From: Rickettsiella endosymbiont of Dermanyssus gallinae
GTDB lineage: Bacteria; Pseudomonadota; Gammaproteobacteria; Diplorickettsiales; Diplorickettsiaceae
DNA length: 64,000 nucleotides
Reading direction: 5' to 3'
NCBI RefSeq assembly: GCF_019285595.1
Contig: NZ_CP079094.1
Span: 1,185,001 to 1,249,000, forward strand
The notes beneath the pieces are model-generated. The model was not told where the DNA came from. It searched no databases and saw only the letters and a program-made list of their open reading frames with translations. The translations under genes were made by a program, and so were the position numbers. Position 1 is the first letter of the stretch. Each line of letters starts with the position of its first letter. This document shows, piece after piece, positions 37,147 to 45,603 of this stretch.

Positions 37147-37975
37147 CTATCTTGAAACCGGAGAAACCAATCCTCGTTTTCGGTTAAGCCTACGATAAGC
37201 TTCCAGACGTAAGGGATACATGCCCTTATATATTTTTAATGTTGTAGTTAAACTTCCACCACGATTTAAAACTCTATCAAATTCTTCAACAATGCGATCA
37301 TTAGGCCACGGTTTTTCAGTTATTCCCATTAATCGCGTGAATATATCCGTGGTATTTTCGGACGCATACAAGATGCACAAAGCAGCATATGCGAAAGCTG
37401 TGGACCGACTGACGCCAGCATGACCAAGTGAGTCGCTATGCTCCCGAAGAATTTCGGCCATCGTGTCCCCGAAATTCGTTCGCATGACGCGACTGAAATT
37501 AGGCCGCGATACGTCCTGCGTCCGGCACGCACTCACTCCTTCGGAGTTCATGCCCGTGCCTCCCACAAATGACTTTACGGCGTGATGCGTTTCCTGCTTC
37601 GCCCGTCAACGCACGCCTATCGCGGGCTCTTCGACTTCGCATTGCTTTCACAATGCTTTCCTGTCTCATCGAATGAATCAAAACCTTGTTTTTAGGTTTT
37701 GCAAAGATGCTAGATAGCTGTTCATACGCACGTTCGATTATACTCGAAAAATGGCCAGTTGCCCCTGTGTCTTCCTGGTCATACATTCGCAAAACAATGT
37801 GTTTGGCTTTCTCTAGCTTGGGTGATTTCTCCGAAGGCAGACATGGATCAAGTAGCGATAATACGTGCGTAGGCTCCCAAAAAAAAGCTACCTTTTCTAC
37901 ATCACGCAAACAAGTCACGCATATGCGATCATTAGAACCGACAACACGAGCCATAATCTCCCTCTTCGCCGTCAT
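37147..37975 (-). CDS. Dual-specificity-type phosphatase split by an intron-like element
   Basis: Two coding pieces, 37975-37672 and 37424-37147, flank element copy 5; joined they give 582 nt (193 aa). The join falls inside the catalytic Cys codon: CAT-T|GT-CAT-GCT recreates VLIHCHAGVSRSTAFAYA, the H-C-x5-R-S signature of tyrosine/dual-specificity phosphatases (Cys nucleophile, Arg phosphate binding). Without removal of the element there is no Cys and no complete protein. DQEDTGATGHF upstream may hold the general acid. ATG overlaps the methyltransferase stop (ATGA), so it is the last gene of the coupled MurA/MurB operon. Substrate unknown; a phosphosugar or nucleotide is possible. Confidence 0.88.
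37425..37671 (-). mobile_element. 247-bp intron-like element, copy 5 (in phosphatase active site)
   Basis: Minus strand, sense to the gene, matching the family consensus. Upstream flank TTGATTCATT, downstream GTCATGCTGG. Only this exact pair of ends restores the catalytic Cys; shifting both by one base gives Ser or Gly. It therefore defines the element's borders as C of CGATGAG and G of CACTTG. Confidence 0.95.
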
Positions 37976-38790
37976 ATTTGGTGATTACTTGCAAAAATTT
38001 GATATATTTTTAACCCTGAACAAATGGATTTCTCATCCCGAGAAAATCCTTTTAAATCCGTTATCAATGCATCAATTTCTGTTTTTGTTGATAAGTTTTT
38101 AGTTATCAACTCCTCTGCAATTTGCATTAGTGATAAATATATAATTGATTTCTTACGAGCATTTGATAAATATGGTTGCACTACATTTATATCAAATATC
38201 CTGAAATAATGCCCTATATCTGAAATAATACCATCCGCATAACTGTAATTTATTTTTTTTTGTTTTCCTAAAGTCAATGTAAGCTCATTTGCGCGGAACA
38301 CCGATTCTCGATAAGGATAAGAAATAACGTCCTTTAAAGAAGGTTCTTCAAAAACAAAATAAGCGGCGGGGTTTCCAATTTTTTTTATATTTTCGATTAA
38401 TTTACGAGGCTCACTTTGATGCATAAGCACGAATCGACTATAGCAAAAATCAGCTATTCCAATTAAGTCTTTATTATCAGGTAAAGATAGCTGTACGTTA
38501 GTCAGTCCTTCTAAATCTAATAATCTCTGAGCCTCTGATAATTGCCTCTCTGATTGATCAATACCTATTACTTCTGATTTTTTGAATGTCTTTGCAATAA
38601 ATCGTGATATATGCCCATGACCACATCCTATATCGCACAACACACTAGGATGCGGTATGCGTGCAAATACGCTCTCCAAAAAACTCCGGCTGGCCTCACC
38701 ATAAATATCATTCAGTATGGTAAGCCGCTCACGATCCTGCTCACCAACCGCTAAAACATATGAGTTATCTTTAATAGAATTAATACTCAT
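37972..38790 (-). CDS. SAM-dependent class I methyltransferase
   Basis: A 272-aa protein from ATG 38790, which overlaps the NUDIX stop (TAATG); the frame reaches TTG two codons earlier. CDIGCGHGHISRFIAK near residue 50 is SAM motif I, VIGIDQSERQLSEAQ near 75 motif II with the acidic residue that holds ribose, and FCYSRFVLMHQSEP near 120 motif III. The acceptor cannot be read from sequence. In the operon it likely methylates an intermediate or finished product. Confidence 0.85.
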   Translation of the reverse strand: MSINSIKDNSYVLAVGEQDRERLTILNDIYGEASRSFLESVFARIPHPSVLCDIGCGHGHISRFIAKTFKKSEVIGIDQSERQLSEAQRLLDLEGLTNVQLSLPDNKDLIGIADFCYSRFVLMHQSEPRKLIENIKKIGNPAAYFVFEEPSLKDVISYPYRESVFRANELTLTLGKQKKINYSYADGIISDIGHYFRIFDINVVQPYLSNARKKSIIYLSLMQIAEELITKNLSTKTEIDALITDLKGFSRDEKSICSGLKIYQIFASNHQI

Positions 38791-39254
38791 TACCAAACCT
38801 TTGCAGTTTTTCTATTACCAAGAACTTCATCAATCCGCTCGCGGGTTTTATTAGTTATATCTTCGGGAAGCGCGCATAACGGAAACCACTTTACATCGGA
38901 TATTTCTATTTTGTCATTAGTCACTGGTGTACTCTCTTGATCTTTGACAACATATAAGATTGGGTAATCATCTAAATCTCTCCATCGGTGCCTATAAACT
39001 GCAAATATTTGGGGTTCGGTAGTTACCTCAAGACCGGTTTCTTCATAGATCTCACGGCATATAGCATCAATGGGAGATTCACCACTTTCCACCGCACCTC
39101 CAGGAGTGTGCCAGCCCGGGCGATAGGTATGTTTTACTAACAATACCTCTTCTTGGGTATTGAAAATAACCGCTCTCACACCCACCGTTTTTGCACGCCC
39201 GATGCGACGGAAAAAATGTTGCACTTTTTCTTTTACACGAAGTCTAATCATCAA
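38790..39254 (-). CDS. NUDIX hydrolase
   Basis: A 154-aa protein. The Nudix box GGAVESGESPIDAICREIYE + ETGLEV (G-x5-E-x7-R-E-U-x-E-E-x-G-U) is complete at about residues 51-76, so it binds Mg and cleaves a nucleoside diphosphate linked to another group. Start ATG overlaps the MurB-like stop by 4 nt. In the cluster it may act on a nucleotide sugar. Confidence 0.88.
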   Translation of the reverse strand: MMIRLRVKEKVQHFFRRIGRAKTVGVRAVIFNTQEEVLLVKHTYRPGWHTPGGAVESGESPIDAICREIYEETGLEVTTEPQIFAVYRHRWRDLDDYPILYVVKDQESTPVTNDKIEISDVKWFPLCALPEDITNKTRERIDEVLGNRKTAKVW

Positions 39255-40189
39255 ATGACTACCTGTTCTAATTCAATATTCACACCAAATCGACTAGCGA
39301 GTTTTTCACGAACAAATTCTGCAAGCGAAATGAGATCCTTTCCTATAACAAATCCTTTATTCACAAAGATACCTGCATGTTGATAAGAAATCATCGCATC
39401 ATTTATACAGTATCCTTTCAAGCCAAGTTGTTCCACCATAAGTCCTATAGGCATAGAATTTTGTGTTCGTTTAAACACACTTCCTGCATTTGGCATATGA
39501 TAAGGTATCTTTTGCATTCTAATCGCTAATAACTCCGCAGATTCAGATCTCACTAACTCAACACGCTCAGCTAAAGGTATATTTTCATCTAATGATAGCT
39601 TTAGACCTACATCAGTTATAATATAATTATCTAAAGCAAATGAACTTGTCCGGTATGAAAAACAAAGTTCATGTTTTTCCCAACGCTTTCTTTTACCCAT
39701 CTTTATATCTAGGGTATCCACCCAATTAACAACTTGCCCAATTTCTTGGCCATATGCCCCAGCATTCATTCTAACAGCTCCTCCAACGGAACCTGGAATT
39801 CCGATTAACCGTTGTATCCCCTTTAATCCACAGGCATTCGTATACTCTACCAAAGTTGATAATTTGACACCGGCCCCAACTGAAATAAAATTGGCATCAC
39901 TTACCAAATACTGGTTGAAACCACATAATAATATAATTGGATTTTTGTATTTATTTGTTGAGAGAATTATGTTGCTACCGCCGCCAATAACTTTAGGATT
40001 AGACTCATAAGTTTCCTCTAAGATTTCTGTCAAATCTTGAAGGTTTCGAGGAAAATAGCACCGCTCTGCTATGGAATTTATCCCATATGAATTGAAAGCA
40101 ATAAGATTAACGATCTGATAGGGCCGAAGATTATTTTCAGGTATCTTCATACTAGAACATCGTGTTTGTTTTAATTGGTATATAGACAT
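39251..40189 (-). CDS. MurB-like UDP-N-acetylenolpyruvoylglucosamine reductase (accessory copy)
   Basis: A FAD enzyme that reduces the enolpyruvyl ether made by MurA. ~312 aa from ATG 40189; a TTG at 40213 overlapping the MurA stop is an alternative start. Key residues are kept: IGGGSNIILS for FAD, LIGIPGSVGGAVRMNAGAYGQE, SYRTSSF with Arg, PNAGSVFKR with the proton-donor Ser, and the C-terminal Glu in NIELEQVV. Probably active. It follows the MurA homologue in a coupled operon, so the two probably act in sequence; this could be a second peptidoglycan set or a MurNAc-like building block for another product. Confidence 0.88.
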   Translation of the reverse strand: MSIYQLKQTRCSSMKIPENNLRPYQIVNLIAFNSYGINSIAERCYFPRNLQDLTEILEETYESNPKVIGGGSNIILSTNKYKNPIILLCGFNQYLVSDANFISVGAGVKLSTLVEYTNACGLKGIQRLIGIPGSVGGAVRMNAGAYGQEIGQVVNWVDTLDIKMGKRKRWEKHELCFSYRTSSFALDNYIITDVGLKLSLDENIPLAERVELVRSESAELLAIRMQKIPYHMPNAGSVFKRTQNSMPIGLMVEQLGLKGYCINDAMISYQHAGIFVNKGFVIGKDLISLAEFVREKLASRFGVNIELEQVVI

Positions 40190-40209
40190 GCCAACACCAC
40201 GTAGCAGCT

Positions 40210-41511
40210 TCAATTATTGAATACATTGCACTGTAGCTCTCCCCCTAAACTTCTAATTATTTCTTCAACATTAGAATATCCTCGCCGTACCTGGAAAAAA
40301 TTTTCAATCCGGCAAGCCCGCCCTTGTTTAAGCGCATATAAAATCACGGCCATGCCCGCCCTTAAATCGGTAGCGGTCACGGAAACAATTTCTTTATTTG
40401 GACAAGCTTCATAAGCTGGGAATACTTTAATAACTCCTTGTTCATAGCGTAGATTAGCGCCTAGAGCATTTAATGAAGCAATATACTTTGTTCTTTCTGG
40501 CATTACGGTATCAGTTATTGCACATGGCACGGACTGGGCTGAGCAAAGTGCTGCTAAAATGGGTTGTAGATCCGTTGGAAATCCGGGATATGGTTCAGTA
40601 TTGATATTAATTGTCATACTTCGATTTATCGAACATCCATCAACAACTAACGCATCACCAAAGTTAAAAACATAAACATTTAATTGTACCAACAGAGCGA
40701 TTACGGCATCCATATACTTAATTGGTGCTCCTTGAATAATTATCTTAGAGCCTAACAATGCAGCAGCTAAAGCAAATGATCCAGCTTCTATACGATCCCG
40801 AATAGGAGCATGCCATACTTTTTCAATATTTATTCTTTTAGCCCTTGTGATAGAAATTGTTCTCCAGTTTCGCTCAATTGCACAACCTAACTTTACTAAA
40901 TATTCAATTAAGTTATCTATCTCTGGTTCAATTGCGCAATTAACTAACTGTATGACTTCGCCATTCTGCGGCTCACTGTTCGAAGCAATAATGAGCGCAT
41001 TTAGTGTCGCACCAACGGAAGGATAACGTAATTTTACCAGCGTTGATGCCTTATTTGTTCGAATTGCCTTAATGCCCTGCATACTATCTTCAACGTAAAA
41101 ACCTAATTGCCGCATAATATCCAAATGAATATCGTATTTTCGACCAAGATCGCATCCTCCAGGCAACGAGGTTGAGCATTCGCCAAATCGTGCTAGCAGC
41201 GCTCCAAACAATATAATGCTATAGCGTGTTTTCTCGGTATACTCTGTTTTAAGATGCACTTGGTGAACGCAACTACAGTCAAGATGAATTGAGTCATTAT
41301 TTTGCATCACATTCACTCCGCACAACTTGAGCATATCAAGCATCGTATCAACATCAATCAAACAGAAATCTTTTGACGTTAAAAAAGTGGTCTCATTTTT
41401 ACAAATAATTGATGCGGCCAATAAAGGGAGAATAGAATTTTTTGCGGTTGAAACACCCAGTGAAATAAGGGATGGAGTCGCTCTCATTGGCGTTAAGATT
41501 TCAGTTGTCAT
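40210..41511 (-). CDS. MurA-like UDP-GlcNAc 1-carboxyvinyltransferase (accessory copy)
   Basis: Adds enolpyruvate from PEP to the 3-OH of UDP-GlcNAc. At 433 aa, close to the family's ~420, it keeps the catalytic set: STAKNSILP (Lys-Asn), LPGGCDLGRKYDIH (Cys that acts as general acid and is the fosfomycin target), GFPTDLQP (Asp) and TDLRAGMAVIL (Arg). The sequence departs from typical MurA elsewhere, fitting an accessory role. It starts 2 nt after the GSCFA stop. Related enolpyruvyl transferases are used in some nucleoside antibiotic pathways, so UDP-GlcNAc may not be the substrate. Confidence 0.88.
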   Translation of the reverse strand: MTTEILTPMRATPSLISLGVSTAKNSILPLLAASIICKNETTFLTSKDFCLIDVDTMLDMLKLCGVNVMQNNDSIHLDCSCVHQVHLKTEYTEKTRYSIILFGALLARFGECSTSLPGGCDLGRKYDIHLDIMRQLGFYVEDSMQGIKAIRTNKASTLVKLRYPSVGATLNALIIASNSEPQNGEVIQLVNCAIEPEIDNLIEYLVKLGCAIERNWRTISITRAKRINIEKVWHAPIRDRIEAGSFALAAALLGSKIIIQGAPIKYMDAVIALLVQLNVYVFNFGDALVVDGCSINRSMTININTEPYPGFPTDLQPILAALCSAQSVPCAITDTVMPERTKYIASLNALGANLRYEQGVIKVFPAYEACPNKEIVSVTATDLRAGMAVILYALKQGRACRIENFFQVRRGYSNVEEIIRSLGGELQCNVFNN

Positions 41512-41513
41512 GA

Positions 41514-42458
41514 TTACACCAACGGTACGGAAAAATCTGGTAATAATGAAAATCGATCGGGGTCATCTGCAAACATATGACAAAAAGAGAAGCAAACTTT
41601 ATCAATCTTACTCGCATGAATATGTCTCATATCGCGCTGCCAGATTTGCTCATCGGTATCAGTATATTGAAACTGCTCATACGCCGGGAAATAAAATACT
41701 GAGGCTCGACCAGGTTTCTGGATAATTTCAAGAAAATTATGCAATGCTGAAATCAATGTTGCTTTAGAGCGAGTATTAGCAATCCGCGCATCGATGTCAG
41801 CACCGGTGGTTTTTAACGGTACTGGCGACACCGTAAACACAATAGGTCTAATAGGACCACCTGTTTGATCAATCGCACTAACAATTTCTTTCAAATCAGT
41901 TATAATTTCATTAATGGATTGAAAGCGTGACCTAACGTCTGGCAACCCTTGCTCTACATGCTGGGAAAGAGGAGAACGATTTAATACTTCCCAACCGGAG
42001 TTAGTGCGTTGCTCCCATATTTCTGACAACCCCAATGTAATGATAAAAGCATCCGCGTCTGCGACTGCTACCGATGCTTTTATTTCAATATCCGAAACAG
42101 TTTGAAAGAGGTTCTCTTCTGTGTCCGCGAATACTGGATGACGTTTTGCATCATAATATTTATATTTCCCATTTTCTTCTAAAATTTTCCAGATAACTCT
42201 ATTTATTTGAGCACCGGTTGCTTTCCGGATTTCTTCAGCAATTGTGCGGGAATTATAATGAAGTCCCCATACCGGCGATATAACAGGAACGTTTTGAAGC
42301 GCGATCCACCTTGAGAAATTGGTTGCAAAGCAACTTCCAATTGCACATACCTTGGTATTTGGTCCCAACCAACGCATCTGATGAGGAACATAATATGGCT
42401 GCCGTAGATCGGAAGGAAAACGTTTCCCTAATAGATCAATTGATTTATATTGTTGCAT
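41514..42458 (-). CDS. GSCFA-domain protein
   Basis: A 314-aa protein from ATG 42458 (GGAAG ribosome site; overlaps the serine hydrolase stop by 14 nt). The founding motif appears as CAIGSCFATNFSRWI near residue 35, and FIITLGLSEIWEQRTN near 150 matches the family's second block (GLxExW). GSCFA proteins resemble SGNH/GDSL esterases; the Ser of GSCF may be the nucleophile. They often lie in cell-envelope or sugar clusters, but their reactions are unproven. Confidence 0.85.
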   Translation of the reverse strand: MQQYKSIDLLGKRFPSDLRQPYYVPHQMRWLGPNTKVCAIGSCFATNFSRWIALQNVPVISPVWGLHYNSRTIAEEIRKATGAQINRVIWKILEENGKYKYYDAKRHPVFADTEENLFQTVSDIEIKASVAVADADAFIITLGLSEIWEQRTNSGWEVLNRSPLSQHVEQGLPDVRSRFQSINEIITDLKEIVSAIDQTGGPIRPIVFTVSPVPLKTTGADIDARIANTRSKATLISALHNFLEIIQKPGRASVFYFPAYEQFQYTDTDEQIWQRDMRHIHASKIDKVCFSFCHMFADDPDRFSLLPDFSVPLV

Positions 42459-43177
42459 TATGCTTCCTTTCAAAACTTTTTTTATCGCTGCTAATTTCGT
42501 ACCCGAGGTCTTGATAAAATGCTGTGATAAGCTTCTTACCGCGTTCATCAATATGAAGGCCACTACTCATACGTCGCATAGTAAAGGCCATTGAACAGCC
42601 ACAAGAAGGTTCTGCAAATGCGAAATGCCCTCCTGCCCCAACGTGGCCAAAGGCAGATCGGCTGAGAACAAAAGAGCCATCCTCATCTATTTTTCCGAAA
42701 CTTTTCATCACTCCAAGCCCATACGCTGAGGGGGTCAGGAACGTGGCGTCACATTCAGACTGAATGGATGTTTCTGTCATTAATCGGCGATGGCAGGCAT
42801 CGATGATTATGTCATTTGTGAGCAGAGAATCGTAAAATTTGGCCAACCCTTGCGCATTCGTAACTATATTTGCGGCGCAAAGCTCGGAGCTAAATCCTCG
42901 TTCCGTATCTACAAAGTCGATGGGGTAATTTTCTACAGCAGCTTGAATAGAATTTGGATTATTGCGCGCCGCTACTGAAAATGCAGTAGCATCTTTTTCC
43001 TTAGCTAAAACTTGAGGCGCAATGAGCGGTTTAAGATCAGAGGCTGCTCCAACTGTGATGATTGTGCTCAAAGGCTGAGCAATAAATTTATGAACAGCCT
43101 CCCTGATTGTTAGATTTGATACTCTGCGTACAATTTCACCTACCAACCAGCCAAACGTATATGGGTGATACCCAACC
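42445..43177 (-). pseudogene. Beta-lactamase-fold serine hydrolase, 5' end removed
   Basis: Only the C-terminal part remains: GYHPYTFGWLVGEIVRRVSN through GSFVLSRSAFGHVGAGGHFAF to the stop at 42445, about 243 codons. The reading frame matches esterase/class C beta-lactamase-like proteins back to about 43177, where it meets the tRNA fragment at 43178. The N-terminal S-x-x-K nucleophile is absent, so the protein cannot be active as is. A TTG at 43146 could start a truncated product. It was probably the first gene of the operon before recombination. Confidence 0.75.
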
Positions 43178-43221
43178 TTCGAACTTGGGTGTCGGGGGTT
43201 CGAGTCCCTCCGAGCGCACCA
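43178..43221 (+). other. tRNA 3' fragment (probably tRNA-Arg), attachment site of element 2
   Basis: 44 bp from the anticodon loop (TTCGAAC) through variable loop and T-arm GGGGGTTCGAGTCCCTC to CGAGCGCACCA. The 5' half of a tRNA is missing; its place is taken by the serine-hydrolase fragment. The loop would read anticodon TCG (Arg). Such 3' ends are left at element borders by tyrosine integrases; the integrase at 43295 follows 73 bp later. Confidence 0.85.
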
Positions 43222-43294
43222 ATTAAATCAAACACTTACATCATTTTCGAACTAATCTAAAAAATCCCTTGCGGGACTTTTGCGGGAGCTACTA

Positions 43295-44371
43295 TTAAGC
43301 TACCCTTCTTAATACCGTTAGTATCGGCTTTCGATTTTCTTCTCTACAAACTTTATTAGCCGCTTGAATTAAACTAATTAACTCGACTTGGGAATAATGA
43401 GTAGTAATACGCCCACTTTTGTGCCCCAACAAATCCTGCCTATCTTCAAAACTTACTCCAGCCGCACGTAATCTTCGTCCGAAAGTATGCTTTAGATCAT
43501 GTACTCTTACACGAGATAAACCTGCTCGTACACGCGCTTTAAGCCAAGCGGAATTTAACATCCGAGTTATACAGTGCCCTTTATAGGCAAACACATAGGT
43601 TGGGTGCATTCCCCTTACTTCCCGAATCACTTGACTAGCTACTTGATTTAACACTACCAAGCGATCTTGTCGATTTTTTACTTTTTCTCCTGGAATAATA
43701 AAAACACTAGTATTTAATTCCGGTACTTTTACTTCCCAATCCCATTGTAAACGACAAATTTCTTTATCCCGACAGCCTGTATTAACTGCAAAGAGCGCCA
43801 TTCTCTGTAAGTGAAGTGGCAACTCAGCAAATAACCTGCTCTGTTCATTCCAATTTAATGGAAACGGGTTACGTTTATCTGTTTCGATTAGCAATTTGAT
43901 TTTAGGCGCTGTAGCAAGCCAAGTAACTCCATTTTCATCAACCCAATCTCCGGCTGCCCGATTTAAAATACGACGAACTATCTCTAATCCCTGATTGATA
44001 GTTGTCTTTTTTACCCCATCCTTTTCTCTTGAATCGATATACGCTTGTAAAGTGCCTTTATGGATATTTTCCAAGGACAAATTTCCTATAAATCTATCCA
44101 AATGTTTAATTAAGTAACCCGCTTCTATAATGCTAGATTTATGCTGATTTTCCAGTAAGTAGCGAGTTGCTGCTTCCCTAAAAGTTCGTTGTAATCTAAC
44201 ACCATAAATTTTAACTTGCCTTATCTCTTCGATACGTTTTGCGAGGTAGATTTCGGCTTCTTCGAGAGAATCTGATCCAGTACTTTCGCAAATGCGCTGT
44301 CCGAGTATTTTTTTGTCGATGTGCCAGATACCTTTGCGGTTAAGGAGACCCGACGTTCTTTTTCGCCCCAT
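43295..44371 (-). CDS. Tyrosine integrase of element 2 (uninterrupted)
   Basis: A 358-aa paralogue of the element 1 integrase. MGRKRTSGLLNRKGIWHIDK opens the DNA-binding arm; the catalytic core has VNTGCRDKEICRLQW (first Arg), RVHDLKHTFGRRLRAAG (His, Arg) and LLGHKSGRITTHYSQVEL (His, Tyr). At the position where copy 3 interrupts the other gene, this one reads KVPELNTSVFIIPGEKVKN with no insertion. Its start lies inside the AlpA-like gene. It likely uses the tRNA site at 43178. Confidence 0.93.
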   Translation of the reverse strand: MGRKRTSGLLNRKGIWHIDKKILGQRICESTGSDSLEEAEIYLAKRIEEIRQVKIYGVRLQRTFREAATRYLLENQHKSSIIEAGYLIKHLDRFIGNLSLENIHKGTLQAYIDSREKDGVKKTTINQGLEIVRRILNRAAGDWVDENGVTWLATAPKIKLLIETDKRNPFPLNWNEQSRLFAELPLHLQRMALFAVNTGCRDKEICRLQWDWEVKVPELNTSVFIIPGEKVKNRQDRLVVLNQVASQVIREVRGMHPTYVFAYKGHCITRMLNSAWLKARVRAGLSRVRVHDLKHTFGRRLRAAGVSFEDRQDLLGHKSGRITTHYSQVELISLIQAANKVCREENRKPILTVLRRVA

Positions 44372-44574
44372 AATTTTTTACTCCTATCAGCGGGGCGACC
44401 ATTACAGGCTTTATAATGCTCAACCCAGGTATCTAAATCAAGTCGATCAAATGCAATTCCTCTTTTTCCTATCGGAATAATGGATAAGGTAGGTTTTACT
44501 TCTTTATTAAATCGGTTCTTATCCATCCCTAAATAAGTTGGTGCATCACGTAATCGAATTAGTCGCGGTTGCAT
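44221..44574 (-). CDS. AlpA-like helix-turn-helix / excisionase-type protein (copy 2)
   Basis: 117 aa, closely similar to the protein at 21396: MQPRLIRLRDAPTYLGMDKN and IPIGKRGIAFDRLDLDTWVE. The last 151 nt again overlap the integrase in another frame, and the tail (GEKERRVSLTAKVSGTST) is conserved between copies, so both frames are under selection. Divergent from the regulator at 44728. Confidence 0.75.
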   Translation of the reverse strand: MQPRLIRLRDAPTYLGMDKNRFNKEVKPTLSIIPIGKRGIAFDRLDLDTWVEHYKACNGRPADRSKKLWGEKERRVSLTAKVSGTSTKKYSDSAFAKVLDQILSKKPKSTSQNVSKR

Positions 44575-44649
44575 TCTTAATCCCCTTATTAACTTTTTAT
44601 TTAAAACCAGGTTTATTTTTATCTCTTCATCTTTATCAGGTTATCGAAT

Positions 44650-44675
44650 TTACCTACGACATATGTCGTAGGTAA
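44650..44675. promoter_or_regulatory. 26-bp perfect palindrome, likely operator
   Basis: Half-site TACCTACGACAT followed directly by its inverted copy, plus one more paired base each side. It lies between the AlpA-like gene (start 44574) and the HTH regulator (start 44728), the classic place for a divergent operator. No equivalent is seen at 21753-21873 in element 1. Confidence 0.75.
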
Positions 44676-44727
44676 TTTATATAAAATGCTTTTACATAAA
44701 AATAATGATAAGGAGCGGATATCAATA

Positions 44728-45567
44728 ATGCTCATCAATTCATTAAGAAAAGTAATTGCTCACTTCGGTTCAGCAACAAAGGTTGCGGAAGCTTTAGGAA
44801 TTCCACAACAAAGTGTTAGTGATTGGTATCGTGGTCGTAGTGAAATGCCTCTGGAATTCGCATTACATTTAGTTTGGATGATGCGCGGGGAAGTGGATTG
44901 GAAGGATTTGGTCTCTTTTAAAATTGCTTATCGTTTAAAAAATCTCTGTTTATCGCTTAAAGAAGTGGCGGTTTATCCTTGTGAATTAATTCATGTATTG
45001 ACTAGTCGTATTCATGTATCCGACAACTTAAAACCTTTAAAAAATAAAGAAACTTTTTTAAATATAAATAGACCACCCTGCATTAATGAAGATTATACAC
45101 TTATATTTGGTCACGAAAGTTTCTTTATTTACCAAGAAAAAAATAAAAAAACAATCCCTTGTTGGAAATTTTCTCTGCGAAGTTTGGCTGAAGGGAATTA
45201 TATAACTGAAGATTTAGTAAAGACTTTTTTAATAAGCGAACGTGCAGCAATAGGGATTGCATTAGAAAAATATATTGGAAATCGCCAAGGTCAAAGAACT
45301 GATTTATTTGAAATTAAACAAAATGAATATTTTAAACAAAAACTCCGTCTCAATTTAGACAAAGTTAGAGGAAGGACAGATGTTTTTATTTCAAATTCAC
45401 TTGGATTCAGTTCCAAAATTCAATACAGGCAAGTTAAAAAAATACTTCAATACGGTTGTAGCGAGCTAATTACCGATGTTGATCAGTCAAAAATATCTAT
45501 ATCAAGAGCAGCCAATTTAACAAAATTATCACATAAAGAACAAAAAAATAAATTAAAGATCAATTAA
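44728..45567 (+). CDS. YdaS-type HTH regulator with a long C-terminal region
   Basis: 279 aa from ATG 44728, chosen because AAGGAG lies 12 nt upstream; an earlier ATG at 44686 has no ribosome site. The N-terminus, MLINSLRKVIAHFGSATKVA EALGIPQQSVSDWYRGRSEM, is a Cro/YdaS helix-turn-helix. The remaining ~200 residues are Lys/Asn-rich and unfamiliar. It likely represses the int/AlpA side through the palindrome just upstream. Confidence 0.7.
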   Translation: MLINSLRKVIAHFGSATKVAEALGIPQQSVSDWYRGRSEMPLEFALHLVWMMRGEVDWKDLVSFKIAYRLKNLCLSLKEVAVYPCELIHVLTSRIHVSDNLKPLKNKETFLNINRPPCINEDYTLIFGHESFFIYQEKNKKTIPCWKFSLRSLAEGNYITEDLVKTFLISERAAIGIALEKYIGNRQGQRTDLFEIKQNEYFKQKLRLNLDKVRGRTDVFISNSLGFSSKIQYRQVKKILQYGCSELITDVDQSKISISRAANLTKLSHKEQKNKLKIN

Positions 45568-45603
45568 ACATATAAATTTTTATTATAAAAGGAAAAAAAT
45601 ACC

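Noticed and set aside
43178-43221. A functional tRNA gene
   Set aside because: Only the anticodon loop to the 3' end is present; the acceptor 5' strand and D-arm are missing, so it is an attachment-site remnant.
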